Notes: generated by a model not told the origin, from the sequence alone. A DNA stretch of 64,000 nucleotides from Coriobacteriaceae bacterium AF08-21 (GCA_027687465.1 JAQCQR010000008.1:1-64000), one strand, 5' to 3'. Shown: positions 1 to 8,828, counted from the first letter of the stretch. Made by a program: numbers and translations.

Positions 1-72
1 CGGCGTAGTCGCTATTTATTCAGTCCAAGTTTCGGGGCGCAGTTCACAGGCACCTTTGTGGTGGTTTTTGTT

Positions 73-876
73 TTAAGCGCTGGCGATGATGAGGCTCGGG
101 CGGGCGTCTTCGGCGGTCTCGGCGATAGAGGTGGCAACGGCATCGTCAGGGTCACGGTCCATCACGATGGCGTTGACGTCGGTCAGCTCGGCAAAGCGGT
201 ACATGCCACGTCCGTTGACCTTACTGGCGTCCATGAGGGCGATACTTTGGCGGGCGGCACCGGCCATAGCCGCTTTGGTCTCGGCCATCTGCGGAAAGTC
301 GGTCGTAAAGCCGCAGCCGGGAACGAAAGCGCCAGGGCACATGACGGCAAGATCGGCGTGGACCATTTGGAGCGCCTGCATGGTAAGTGGGCCGTACAGA
401 TAGCGATGGCCTTTGCGCAGTGCCCCGCCCAGCATGACGACATCGACTGAGGGCATGCTCTCGTCGATGTAATCGGCAATGGTAATGTCGGCCGTGATGA
501 CGGTGATGCCATCGCGCTGGTCGAGCAGGCGGACAAACTCGAGTGCCGTGGTGCCGGAGTCGACAAGCACCGTGTCGCCGTCGTTAACAAGCCTGATAGC
601 GCGTTGGGCAATGGCTTGCTTGGCGGCAACGTTGACGTTGATGCGGCGATCCTGGGTGGATACGGTCAGTCGCTTCTGGAGCGACACGGCGCCGCCATGC
701 GTGCGGCGCAGCTTGCCGGACTCGGCGAGCGCGTCTAGGTCGGCGCGGGCGGTAACGGAGGACACGCCAAAGGTCTGGGCGATTTCTGCCACCTGCACAG
801 AGGCGTTATGTTCAAGCATCTCCATGATGGCGGCGCGTCGCTCATCGGCGAAAGCTCGGGTTGTTGCGTGGGCCAT
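73..876 (-). CDS. DeoR/GlpR-family transcriptional regulator
   Basis: Probable sugar-metabolism repressor of 267 aa, the usual family length. An N-terminal winged HTH spans about residues 15-62, ending in the family pattern LRRTHGGAV. The C-terminal part is a DeoR sensor domain (ribose-5-phosphate-isomerase-like fold) with the phosphate-binding DSGTT motif near residues 106-110. It is divergent from the class II aldolase at 1212, so the shared 335-bp gap probably carries its operators and the effector may be a sugar phosphate of that pathway. The effector itself cannot be read from the sequence. Family call is firm; regulon is inferred. Confidence 0.9.
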   Translation of the reverse strand: MAHATTRAFADERRAAIMEMLEHNASVQVAEIAQTFGVSSVTARADLDALAESGKLRRTHGGAVSLQKRLTVSTQDRRINVNVAAKQAIAQRAIRLVNDGDTVLVDSGTTALEFVRLLDQRDGITVITADITIADYIDESMPSVDVVMLGGALRKGHRYLYGPLTMQALQMVHADLAVMCPGAFVPGCGFTTDFPQMAETKAAMAGAARQSIALMDASKVNGRGMYRFAELTDVNAIVMDRDPDDAVATSIAETAEDARPSLIIASA

Positions 877-1211
877 AGCTGCTCCATCCTCAGCCTAAAT
901 TTGCAGGAATTGTGTTGAGTCTATTTTCGTTCATTTTCTTTTTGAGCAAGTAAACGCCTTTCGATTACTTACTTTTTCTATAAAAGAAAGACGCTGAACG
1001 CCCAAAATTCAATATCGAACACGCCCACTCAGTTCCAATTCCTTCCGTTTACTTTTCAAAAACGACTGTATTGACCTGCATGGGCTCAATATCTCGCACA
1101 TGCAGAGCCGTTGAATTTCATACAATGAGCGAAGCAAAACGCAAGGTAAAACGCCTTGCGGACACGTACGCCCGATGTCCAGATGCGGGCGAGGGAGAGG
1201 AGCAAACGCTC
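877..1211. promoter_or_regulatory. AT-rich divergent control region, DeoR / aldolase
   Basis: This 335-bp gap is much richer in A+T than its surroundings. It holds T-rich repeats of the TTTTCGTTCATTTTC type (about 923-940), a CTTTTTCTATAAAAG inverted repeat (about 973-987), and similar TTTACTTTTC runs near 1049. DeoR-family proteins often bind T-rich direct repeats of this kind. No gene is supported, and individual promoter elements are not assigned. Confidence 0.4.
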
Positions 1212-2069
1212 ATGGCACTTGTTACCACCGAAAAGATGCTCAAGGACGCTCAGGCCGGCCACTACGCCGTCGGCGCGTTCAACGTCGAGAACCTCGAGTT
1301 TGTTATGGCCGTTCTGGCCGCTGCCGAGGAGACCAAGTCCCCCGTCATCATGCAGACCACCCCGGGCACCATCAAGACCGCTGGTCTGGACTACTTCTAC
1401 GGCATGGTCAAGGCTGCCGCCGAGCGCGCTTCCGTGCCCGTTGCCCTGCACCTCGATCACGGCGATGGCTATGACCGATGCATGCGGGCTTTCCGCACAG
1501 GCTACACCTCCGTCATGATCGACGGTTCGCACGAGTCATTCGAGGACAACATCGCTCTGACCAAGTCCGTCGCCGATGCTGGCCGTGCCATGGGCGTGCC
1601 CGTCGAGGCCGAGCTCGGCAAGGTTGGCGGCAAGGAGGACGACGGCCCTGCGGTTGAGGGCGAGAGCCCCTACACCGATCCTGCCGAGGCCAAGGAGTTC
1701 GTCGAGCGCACGGGCTGCACCTCGCTGGCCATTGGCGTTGGTACCAGCCACGGCGTGTACACGAGCGATCCGCACATCGAGCAGTCGGTGGTCAAGGCCA
1801 TCCGCGACGCCGTCGACGTGCCGCTGGTTCTGCACGGCACTTCCGGTGTGCCCGATGAGCAGGTTGCCGAGGCCGTGAAGAACGGCATCTGCAAGGTTAA
1901 CTACGCCACTGAGCTGCGTCAGGCCTACACCAAGGGCTTCATGGCCTACATGGCCGAGAACCCCGCCTGCTTCGATCCCAAGAAGCCGGCCAAGGAGGGC
2001 ATGCGTGAGATCACCGAGCTGGTTAAGATCCGCATGACCAACCTCAACTCTGTGGGCAAAGCAGAGTAA
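1212..2069 (+). CDS. Class II ketose-bisphosphate aldolase (GatY/KbaY/FbaA type)
   Basis: Zn-dependent aldol cleavage of a ketose 1,6-bisphosphate (fructose- or tagatose-bisphosphate) to DHAP and glyceraldehyde-3-phosphate in the cytoplasm. The ATG at 1212 is chosen because a GAGGGAGAGGAG ribosome site precedes it; it gives 285 aa, the normal length. Asp82-His83 in LHLDHGD are the catalytic acid and first metal ligand. Further ligands lie in EAELGKVGG, the GTSHG stretch and VLHGTSG. The neighbouring divergent DeoR regulator suggests a sugar-inducible role (tagatose/galactitol type), but a housekeeping fructose-bisphosphate role is equally possible. Confidence 0.9.
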   Translation: MALVTTEKMLKDAQAGHYAVGAFNVENLEFVMAVLAAAEETKSPVIMQTTPGTIKTAGLDYFYGMVKAAAERASVPVALHLDHGDGYDRCMRAFRTGYTSVMIDGSHESFEDNIALTKSVADAGRAMGVPVEAELGKVGGKEDDGPAVEGESPYTDPAEAKEFVERTGCTSLAIGVGTSHGVYTSDPHIEQSVVKAIRDAVDVPLVLHGTSGVPDEQVAEAVKNGICKVNYATELRQAYTKGFMAYMAENPACFDPKKPAKEGMREITELVKIRMTNLNSVGKAE

Positions 2070-2102
2070 CAGCAAGGGTACTCCGACTCGCTACATATCC
2101 CG

Positions 2103-2227
2103 GGGAGGGACGAGGGCTTAGTTTCCCAATCGTCCTCGGGCATGCAAAAAGCCTCGCTGCGCACTTCGTGCGGCGAGGCTTTTTGCCCCCTGCGGAAAGA
2201 TTGGGGAACTAAGCCCTCGTCCCTCCC
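2103..2227 (+). repeat. Nested palindrome, family P1 copy 1 (3'-UTR element)
   Basis: Outer 29-bp arms (2103-2131 and 2199-2227) pair with one mismatch. Inside are the fixed boxes GTCCTCG (2132) and CTGCGGAA (2190). The centre is a terminator-like stem AAAAAGCCTCGC...GCGAGGCTTTTT. It starts 33 bp after the aldolase stop codon, in the same sense. It probably ends transcription of the aldolase. Confidence 0.8.
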
Positions 2228-2248
2228 AGGTTGACTTACTCGAGGTCG

Positions 2249-2376
2249 TCGCCCTTGTGGCGTTGGGGCTGAAAATAATAAGAAGCCTTCGCGCTGCGGA
2301 ATGATTTTGGAAACTAAGTACGGGGACCCGCCCAAGCCGTCCTGCTCAATCGCCCTTGTGGCGTTGGGGCTGAAAG
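2249..2376 (+). repeat. 26-bp direct repeat pair with partial P1 right half
   Basis: Two identical 26-base copies, beginning TCGCCCTTGTGGCGTTGGGG, lie at 2249-2274 and 2351-2376. Between them, about 2293-2330, is a sequence beginning CTGCGGAATGATTTTGGAAA that matches the right half of the P1 palindromes. It looks like a decayed or rearranged element. No gene is present. Confidence 0.75.
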
Positions 2377-2391
2377 GGTGGGGCGCGCGGG

Positions 2392-3015
2392 TTACTTGGT
2401 TGTTAGGGTTAGCAGGTCGTTGGGGGTTTTGAGGTTGTAGGTGGCGTTTGGGATGTCTTGGTGTGATCCCCATGCTGCTCTGGCAAAACTGACCCCTGCC
2501 GAAGTTGCGCATTGTTCGTCGTAGACGGTGTCGCCAACGTAGACGACGTTGCCAGGATTCGCGCCCGCACGTCGGAGATATTCGAGCATGGGTGCGGGTG
2601 CGGGTTTATGTTCGGTTGTGTCTTCGACAAGGATGATGTGCTCAAAATACTTATCGAAACCAAGGGGTGCAATTTCTTTTGCGTATTCGTCGCGCGCACG
2701 TGAGGAGACGATGCCAAGTTTGCAGCCGCTATCGGCGAGTGTTGCGATGACTTCAAGCAAACCTGGAAACACGCTGATGGTGCTTTTAAAGCTGGCGGCA
2801 ACTTGGCACCAGCGATCCAACGTTGCCTGCGAGTAGATCCCAAGTTTCTCAAGGGCATCCTTGCCGGGTATGCCGAGGGCAAATTCAAGCTCGTGTCGGG
2901 GGAGCGTTTTGCCGGTCTCTTCTTGGACAATCTGGACAAGCGATGATAGAACGCTTTCTTCTGTATCTGCCAATGTCCCATCAACGTCAAATACGATATG
3001 GTCAAAGTGCTTCAT
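2392..3015 (-). CDS. HAD-superfamily phosphatase (subfamily IA, Gph/PGMB-like)
   Basis: Predicted cytoplasmic sugar-phosphate or phosphoglycolate-type phosphatase of 207 aa. The N-terminus has the nucleophile motif DxD (Asp10, Asp12 in VFDVDGT). Motif II is the SSRA stretch and the acidic motif GDTVYD lies near residues 160-166. A cap domain occupies about residues 20-85, as in subfamily IA. A GGAG site precedes the ATG. It is co-directional with the AraC gene just upstream (57-bp gap), so they may be co-transcribed. Substrate is not predictable. Confidence 0.85.
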   Translation of the reverse strand: MKHFDHIVFDVDGTLADTEESVLSSLVQIVQEETGKTLPRHELEFALGIPGKDALEKLGIYSQATLDRWCQVAASFKSTISVFPGLLEVIATLADSGCKLGIVSSRARDEYAKEIAPLGFDKYFEHIILVEDTTEHKPAPAPMLEYLRRAGANPGNVVYVGDTVYDEQCATSAGVSFARAAWGSHQDIPNATYNLKTPNDLLTLTTK

Positions 3016-3071
3016 ATGATTTCTCCTCTCTGTTGTTTGCCTGCAAGTTTGATGCGGTGACAGAAGAAAGG

Positions 3072-4010
3072 CTAGCGGGATTTCTGCCTGGTGCTATCGA
3101 GATTCTGCCTTGCTGCTCGATAGCTCGAAGGAGTGCACCCCATTTGTTCTTTAAATACCTGGCCAAGATGGCTTGCTGTTATAAATCCGCATTGGCGCGC
3201 GACTGTCTGTACCGTTCGCGTGGTGTGTGCCAAAAGTTCGCAAGCACGGTTTATGCGGTATGCGCGTAGATATGCCGCCGGGGTCGTTCCTGCACAAGTT
3301 TCGATAATGCGGTAACACTCTCTTTCGCTTACGCCGGCTGCAGATGCCATCTGGGGCACATCTATAGCGGCTGCATAGTTTGCGCGGATAAAGTCCAGGA
3401 TTGCCTTGAACTGTACGTCGCGGCTGGTCATCCAAGAGGCGCCGTCGGAAGAAAAGAGCGGTTCGGTCTTGGCGTAAATCTGAATCCAGAGCTCTGACAA
3501 ACTATTTCGAAGCGCCATCTCGTTCTGCGGCCGTTGAAGGTCGTGGCTAAAGGAGCTCTTCAGCAAATCGATAAAGGGCATATCGTCGGGATTGGTGGGC
3601 GACCATTTGAGCACATCGACGCCTCGACATTGAAGCAATGGGTTGATGTAGCGCTTTTGGAGACGTCCCGCGGGATCGCCGAGCATCGACGGCTGAAAGA
3701 TATGCAGCATTTGAATGGCTGGCGCCGAATTGGGTGATTGCAGCGTGCTGTGCAAAACGCCGCCGTTGATAAAGCCGGCGGACCCTTCCTCAAAGCGTAC
3801 GTGCTCATGAGCCGCGTGCGTTCGATAGTCAATCGCTCCCTGCTCCATGTAGAAAAGCTCAACTTCGGAATGCCAGTGCCAGGGGACGGAATTGCCCGGA
3901 TAGCGAGCGAATTCTGCGCGTTCGGCAATATAGGGCCAGTCTTCGGCGGTCTCGGGAAACGCTTCCTCGCGTCCTCCGCGGTGCAATTCTATGTGATCCA
4001 TGTTTCGCAT
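3072..4010 (-). CDS. AraC-family transcriptional regulator with cupin sensor
   Basis: 312 aa. The N-terminal half is a cupin-like sugar-sensing domain with PWHWHSEVELFYMEQG (about residues 43-58). The C-terminal about 100 residues hold the paired AraC HTH, with SHLGQVFKEQMGCTPSSYR as the second recognition region. Such proteins usually regulate carbohydrate genes, but no transporter or hydrolase adjoins it. The start is uncertain because neither the first Met nor Met4 has a clear ribosome site. It lies directly upstream of the HAD phosphatase on the same strand. Confidence 0.85.
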   Translation of the reverse strand: MRNMDHIELHRGGREEAFPETAEDWPYIAERAEFARYPGNSVPWHWHSEVELFYMEQGAIDYRTHAAHEHVRFEEGSAGFINGGVLHSTLQSPNSAPAIQMLHIFQPSMLGDPAGRLQKRYINPLLQCRGVDVLKWSPTNPDDMPFIDLLKSSFSHDLQRPQNEMALRNSLSELWIQIYAKTEPLFSSDGASWMTSRDVQFKAILDFIRANYAAAIDVPQMASAAGVSERECYRIIETCAGTTPAAYLRAYRINRACELLAHTTRTVQTVARQCGFITASHLGQVFKEQMGCTPSSYRAARQNLDSTRQKSR

Positions 4011-4498
4011 GGCATCAGTATAAAGCGCAATGGGCTTAGATTGCCCGGGCTTGGTTGGGGAAGGTTTTGTCTAGGGATGCTTGGAGCTTTTCGAAGGATG
4101 CTCGTAAGTTGAGGCTCTGATCGGCTGAGCGCTTGGTTTTTGTGGTGGGGGAGTCGAGGAGACCGTTTCTCTGTGTCGGGGGGAAGGAGAAAAGGTTTGC
4201 ATGTTTTAGGGATGGCTGCTGTGCTGCGTCATTGGAAGAATACATGCTTATGCGGCCTCCTCGATGTCCACCAAAAGATTGCGCGCGGGGTTTGCTGCTA
4301 GGTCCCGTGCGTTGGCAGTATTATGCCGCGGCCGTCGCAAAGAAGCGCTAAAGAAAGGCTTAACCTGGTTTGGTGTAACCATGAAACCGCAGGTCAAGGC
4401 TATTGAGTAACACTCTTGAAAGGTTTTGAGCTTAAGGGCTTTCTAAGGTTTGTGGCGTAGACGTGGCGCGGACGTGCGGAGCGTGTGAATGCTCGCTG
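4011..4498. other. Intergenic, no supported gene
   Basis: 488 bp with scattered short open frames, none with convincing composition or similarity. A 69-residue frame on the minus strand (4036-4245) is possible but unsupported. GAAACCGCAGGTCAAGG at 4383-4399 shares the AAACCGCAGGT core of the palindromes at 8708 and 48709, so this may be a decayed repeat. Confidence 0.4.
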
Positions 4499-5485
4499 TT
4501 AGCGTTGCGGCTCTGCGGCACGCACCTGCTCGATGACCTTTTCCATCGTGGCGTCGATGCGGTCTTTTTTGAGATCGCATTCCCAGATGGTTATGGGTGT
4601 CCAGCCCATTTGAGTGAGTGCTGCCACGGCAGCGCGGTCGCGCTCGACGTTGCGACGGAACTTTGCCTCCCAAAACTCAACGTTACGCTTGGGCTGGCTG
4701 GGATTGCACTTGGGGCAGCGATGCCAAAAACAGCCGTTGACGAAGATGGCGATCTTGCGCCCGGGAAAGGCGATATCCGGCTTGCCGGGCACCTTCCATT
4801 CCAGACGGTATCCCGTAAGGCCTGCAGCCCGCAGACGCTGGCGTACGAGCAGCTCAGGCTTGGTGTTGGCGCGCTTGTTGCCCTTCATGGACTTTTTGAT
4901 GGCGGCGCGACGGCGGACCAGTTCGCGCTCGTCAGCGGAGAGGTCCGAGGTATCGATGCCGTCGAGCAGACCTGGTTTGGGGCGTTTTTTGCTACGGCGC
5001 TTAGGTGCGCGCTTGGGTTTGGCGGTGGGTTTGTCGGCTGTGTTGGGCGCGGCGTCATCAGCGGAGCTTGCCTCAAGCCGGTCTTCCTTCAGCTCAATCA
5101 GGGCATCGATGAGCCCCTTGTCTGCGGGCATCCATTCCACCGTGGCAAGCGAGGTGCGCGGAATCCAGCGGATATCAAGCTGGCGGTCGTGCTTCTGAGG
5201 CTCATCGGATTCATCGGCGAGCGAGCAGTAGTAACACTCCATTGAGAGATGAAAATCGGGGTAGTCATACTCAACGGTGTAGAAATCACGCAGGTTGGTG
5301 ACTTTTACCTGTAGCTCTTCCATAAGCTCGCGGCGCACGGCGTCTTCTGGCGTCTCACCGCGCATGAGCTTGCCACCGGGGAACTCCCAAAGTCCCTGCA
5401 TGTCGCCATAGCCGCGCTGCACAGCCAGTAGCTCGTCGGATCCTTCCTTGCGAATGATCCCGGCGGCAACATGAACAGTCTTCAA
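4499..5485 (-). CDS. Fusion of NUDIX (MutT-like) hydrolase and Vsr mismatch endonuclease
   Basis: 328 aa made of two repair-type enzymes. Residues 1-130 are a NUDIX domain with box GGKLMRGETPEDAVRREL then MEELQV (residues 37-60); the usual Gly before the last hydrophobic residue is Gln59. Similarity is to MutT/CTP pyrophosphohydrolases that clean oxidised nucleotides. Residues 131-185 are a Lys/Pro/Ala-rich linker. Residues 186-320 match very-short-patch (Vsr) endonuclease: NTKPELLVR (Glu211), PGKPDIAF (Asp237), FVNGCFWHRC (His255) and Cys residues 252/257/260/303 as candidate Zn ligands. The start is TTG with AGGA upstream, as no ATG precedes the NUDIX fold. No Dcm-type methyltransferase is nearby. 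Confidence 0.88.
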   Translation of the reverse strand: MKTVHVAAGIIRKEGSDELLAVQRGYGDMQGLWEFPGGKLMRGETPEDAVRRELMEELQVKVTNLRDFYTVEYDYPDFHLSMECYYCSLADESDEPQKHDRQLDIRWIPRTSLATVEWMPADKGLIDALIELKEDRLEASSADDAAPNTADKPTAKPKRAPKRRSKKRPKPGLLDGIDTSDLSADERELVRRRAAIKKSMKGNKRANTKPELLVRQRLRAAGLTGYRLEWKVPGKPDIAFPGRKIAIFVNGCFWHRCPKCNPSQPKRNVEFWEAKFRRNVERDRAAVAALTQMGWTPITIWECDLKKDRIDATMEKVIEQVRAAEPQR

Positions 5486-5629
5486 CAGGAGTCCTCTCTC
5501 AACATCAACACGTGGCAGACTACGCTTACCTTACGCAACGGTAAGGCAAGCGTAAGCCATATCGATGGTAGCCGACTCGGCTTCTTGCGACTATAGATGC
5601 CGTAGACTAATCGCAAGAAAGGACTCGGT

Positions 5630-6415
5630 ATGCAAACCACGCACATGGCGACCCCGGTACTGGAGGTCGCGCATCTCGAAAAGGTATATGGAGCGCTGGG
5701 CAACGTGACCCGCGCGCTCAACGACGTCAGCTTTACCGTCAACCGCGGCGAATTCGTTGGCATCATGGGCGCCTCGGGCTCGGGCAAGTCGACGTTGCTC
5801 AACTGCGTCTCGACCATCGATAGCGCTACGAGCGGCACCATCCGCATCAACGGCCAGGACGTAACACGCATGAAGCAGGCCAAGCTTTCGCAGTTCCGCC
5901 GCGAGGAGCTCGGCTTTATCTTCCAGGACTCCAACTTGCTCGATACGCTCACGGCGCGCGAGAACATCGCCCTGCCGCTCACCATCGCCCGCACAAACTC
6001 GGCAGAGATCTCGACCCGCGTGCAGGATGTAGCCGCGCGTCTGTCTATCAGTCAGGTGCTCGACAAGTATCCCTACCAGATGTCCGGCGGTCAGCAGCAG
6101 CGTGTTGCCGCGGCTCGCGCGCTCGTCACCGACCCCACCATGATCATGGCCGACGAGCCCACCGGCGCCCTCGATTCCAAGAGCGCCCGCCTGCTGCTCG
6201 AGAGCCTAGAGGCCCTCAACCGCCGCCTGCGCGCCACGGTGCTCATGGTCACGCACGACAGCTTTGCTGCCAGCTACACGAGCCGTGTGCTGTTTATTCG
6301 TGACGGCAAGATCTTCACCGAGCTGCGCCGCGGCGACACCGACCGCCGAGAGTTCTTCGACCGCATTATGGAGGTCGTTGCCATGATGGGCGGTGAGGGC
6401 TCCGATGCTCTGTAA
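5630..6415 (+). CDS. ABC transporter ATP-binding protein (BceA-like)
   Basis: 261-aa nucleotide-binding subunit. Walker A GASGSGKST is at residues 47-55, the signature MSGGQQQR lies near residue 150, and Walker [13 protein letters not shown] follows. It belongs to the MacB/LolD/BceA class. An AGAAAGGA site precedes the ATG. It overlaps the permease downstream by 11 bp, so the two are translationally coupled. Peptide-antibiotic sensing or detoxification is typical when paired with a BceB-type permease, but the usual BceRS two-component genes are absent here. Confidence 0.9.
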   Translation: MQTTHMATPVLEVAHLEKVYGALGNVTRALNDVSFTVNRGEFVGIMGASGSGKSTLLNCVSTIDSATSGTIRINGQDVTRMKQAKLSQFRREELGFIFQDSNLLDTLTARENIALPLTIARTNSAEISTRVQDVAARLSISQVLDKYPYQMSGGQQQRVAAARALVTDPTMIMADEPTGALDSKSARLLLESLEALNRRLRATVLMVTHDSFAASYTSRVLFIRDGKIFTELRRGDTDRREFFDRIMEVVAMMGGEGSDAL

Positions 6416-8606
6416 ACTCGCTTGGGGCAACGTCCGCCGCGCCGGCCGCGATTACCTTGTCTACTTGCTGACGCTCACCCTGGGTGTCACGGTCTTCTAT
6501 GCCTTCAATACCGTCTCGATGCAGGTCGACATTGCCGGCATCAAGGAGGAGGGACTGTCCGAGCTCATGGGCGGCATGCTCGGCTACCTCACGTACTTTT
6601 TGGCCGGCGTCATGGCCTTTTTGATGGTGTATGCCAACAACTTCATCATGAAGCGCCGCAAAAAGGAGTTCGGCCTGTACCAGGTGCTCGGCATGCGCCG
6701 CGGGCGCGTCGCCACGATCATGGCGCTCGAGACCGTATTTGTTTCGGTCGGCGCCTTTGTCGCCGGCATTGTGCTGGGTGTGGGACTCTCGCAGCTCATG
6801 ACATTCTTTACGGCCTCGCTCTTTAAGACGCAGATCGCCGATTTCCACTTCTTTTTTTCGGTGCATGCGTTCAACCTGACCCTTGCCTGCATGCTCGTAA
6901 TGTTTGTGCTCACGCTACTGCTGAACCTTCGCGCCGTGCGCCGCACCAAGCTCATCGAGCTTATGGGTGCCGAGCGTCGCAACGAGAGCATCAAGACGCG
7001 CAACCCCTGGATCGCGATTGCCATCTTTGTCGTAGGCGTGGTGCTGGTGGGCGTGGCCTATTACCGCCTGCTGCGCGACGGGTTCCCGCTCACCGCGACC
7101 GATACCAAGCTGCAGGAGGCCATGAATCAGTTCGGTATCACCACGGCCATGGTTACGGTGGGTACCTTTGCCCTGTTCTGGGGCCTTTCGGGCATGCTTA
7201 TCAAGCTGCTGCAGAGCCTGCGCAGCGTGTATTGGCGCGGCCTCAATATGTTTACCGTGCGTCAGCTTTCGGCCAAGGTCAACACGGTGTGCTTTTCGAT
7301 GGGCGTCATCGCGATGATCCTGTTTTTGGCCATCACCTCGGTGACGTGCGGTATGTCGATCGCCAACGTGATGAACGAAAACCTGGAGCGCTATAACCCT
7401 GTTGACGTGTCTCAGACGTATGTCTATTACACGCCCGAAACGCTCGACTACTACAAAGAGTATGTCAATCCGTCTGAGGCCGATCGCATGGTGCTGGCCG
7501 ATACAACGGTCGATTTGTACGCTGCGTGGCATGGCGAGCGCAAGTCGGCGGACAACAACGACGAGACCGGCAAGAAGGTCAATATCGCCGATGTTGCCGG
7601 TGAGCATGTGCAGATCGACTCGTATCTGAGCTACCCGCTTGGCGGCTCGGGCCCCTCGGTGGTGGCGGGTGAGATGTGCAAGGCCATGGGCGAAAAGCTT
7701 CCCAAGGCGCTCGAGGGAAGCAACGCCGATGATATGGGCCTGTTTGTGACGCCGGCGAGCCAGTACAACAAACTGCGCCAGATGATGGGCGAGGAGCCGG
7801 TGAGCATTGGCCGCGACCAGTATCTGCTCACGTGTGATATGGGCGGCGAGTTGGTCGACATGTACACCAAGTATATGGCCGGCGGCCATGCCCTTACCTT
7901 GGGCGGGCATACGCTCAAGCCCGCAACCGATAAGTCGGACGAAGATACGGCGGCCATCGCCAACTCGGCGATGGGCAGTAATCCGGGTACCGTCGTCGTT
8001 GCCGACGAGCTGTTGTCCCAGCTTAACCTGCAGCCGTATTCCAGTAATCTGCTCGTTAACTACAAGCAGGGGATGGATGTGACCAAGGCAGACGAGAGCA
8101 TTAAATACACCATGCTCGACAATCTGCTCGTTGACGGCAAGGAGCCGGGGTCGTGGGGAGTCTTCATGACACGCTCCGAGATCTATACGCAGGCGGCGCA
8201 GATGAACGGCATGATTAGCTACCTAGCCATCTACATCGGCTTTGTGCTGGTCGTTGCGTGCGCGGCAATTCTATCGATCCAGCAGCTCTCCAACGTGGCG
8301 GATGGCAGCCGCAGCTATCGCGTGCTGGCGCAGATCGGCTGTGACGACCGCCAGATTCGCCATTCGGTGATGGCGCAGCAAGCGGTGTTCTTCCTGTTCC
8401 CGCTGGCAGTGGGTCTGGCGCACTCCTTTGTGGCGCTCAAGGTGATCATCGAGCTGGTGAGCACGTTTGGCAACATGAGCATCGGCGGCACGGTGGGCCT
8501 TACCTGTGCGATTTTCTTGGCAGCCTACGGCGGCTACTTCCTGGTAACGTACCTCATGAGTGCCGGCATGGTGCGAGCAGCCATCGCCACCCGCTACAGC
8601 GAGTAA
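6405..8606 (+). CDS. ABC transporter permease, FtsX/BceB-like
   Basis: 733-aa membrane subunit partnering the ATPase upstream. The ATG at 6405 is preferred, with GGTGAGG upstream. There is one N-terminal helix (about residues 15-35), then an FtsX-type block of helices to about residue 320. A large soluble, presumably extracytoplasmic region follows (about 330-600), and four more helices reach the C-terminus. This matches BceB/VraG permeases, which bind peptide antibiotics or lipid II cycle intermediates. The substrate is inferred from architecture only. A strong terminator follows at 8642. Confidence 0.88.
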   Translation: MLCKLAWGNVRRAGRDYLVYLLTLTLGVTVFYAFNTVSMQVDIAGIKEEGLSELMGGMLGYLTYFLAGVMAFLMVYANNFIMKRRKKEFGLYQVLGMRRGRVATIMALETVFVSVGAFVAGIVLGVGLSQLMTFFTASLFKTQIADFHFFFSVHAFNLTLACMLVMFVLTLLLNLRAVRRTKLIELMGAERRNESIKTRNPWIAIAIFVVGVVLVGVAYYRLLRDGFPLTATDTKLQEAMNQFGITTAMVTVGTFALFWGLSGMLIKLLQSLRSVYWRGLNMFTVRQLSAKVNTVCFSMGVIAMILFLAITSVTCGMSIANVMNENLERYNPVDVSQTYVYYTPETLDYYKEYVNPSEADRMVLADTTVDLYAAWHGERKSADNNDETGKKVNIADVAGEHVQIDSYLSYPLGGSGPSVVAGEMCKAMGEKLPKALEGSNADDMGLFVTPASQYNKLRQMMGEEPVSIGRDQYLLTCDMGGELVDMYTKYMAGGHALTLGGHTLKPATDKSDEDTAAIANSAMGSNPGTVVVADELLSQLNLQPYSSNLLVNYKQGMDVTKADESIKYTMLDNLLVDGKEPGSWGVFMTRSEIYTQAAQMNGMISYLAIYIGFVLVVACAAILSIQQLSNVADGSRSYRVLAQIGCDDRQIRHSVMAQQAVFFLFPLAVGLAHSFVALKVIIELVSTFGNMSIGGTVGLTCAIFLAAYGGYFLVTYLMSAGMVRAAIATRYSE

Positions 8607-8641
8607 CAAGCGGGCAAAACCGTCGCAAAATCAGAGCGAAT

Positions 8642-8685
8642 AACCGCCGCGAACGGGGTCCGGGCCCTTTTCGCGGCGGTTTTTG
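8642..8685 (+). terminator. Rho-independent terminator after BceB-like permease
   Basis: Perfect 12-bp stem AACCGCCGCGAA (8642-8653) / TTCGCGGCGGTT (8670-8681), followed by TTTTG. It lies 35 bp after the permease stop. Confidence 0.85.
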
Positions 8686-8707
8686 CCTTTCTGGTGCGCC
8701 TTAGATG

Positions 8708-8828
8708 CAAGTGAGTAGACTTTTTTGGACTTGTCGAGCACACCGCGCCAAACGCTCAATAAAACCGCAGGTCAGCGCTGTGGCGATTCGGGGTGTGCTC
8801 GGCCTCCTGCAAAAAGTCTACTCACTTG
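8708..8828. repeat. Nested palindrome, family P5 copy 1
   Basis: Outer arms CAAGTGAGTAGACTTTTTTG (8708-8727) and its near-complement at 8810-8828 enclose a second inverted pair, CGAGCACACC/GGTGTGCTCG. The middle contains AAAACCGCAGGTCAG (8761-8775). The AAAACCGCAGGT core also occurs inside the palindrome at 48709-48848. No coding capacity. Confidence 0.7.

Noticed and set aside
4036..4245. 69-residue minus-strand frame upstream of the AraC gene
   Set aside because: No ribosome site, no recognisable similarity, and A+T-rich intergenic composition; left as unsupported.
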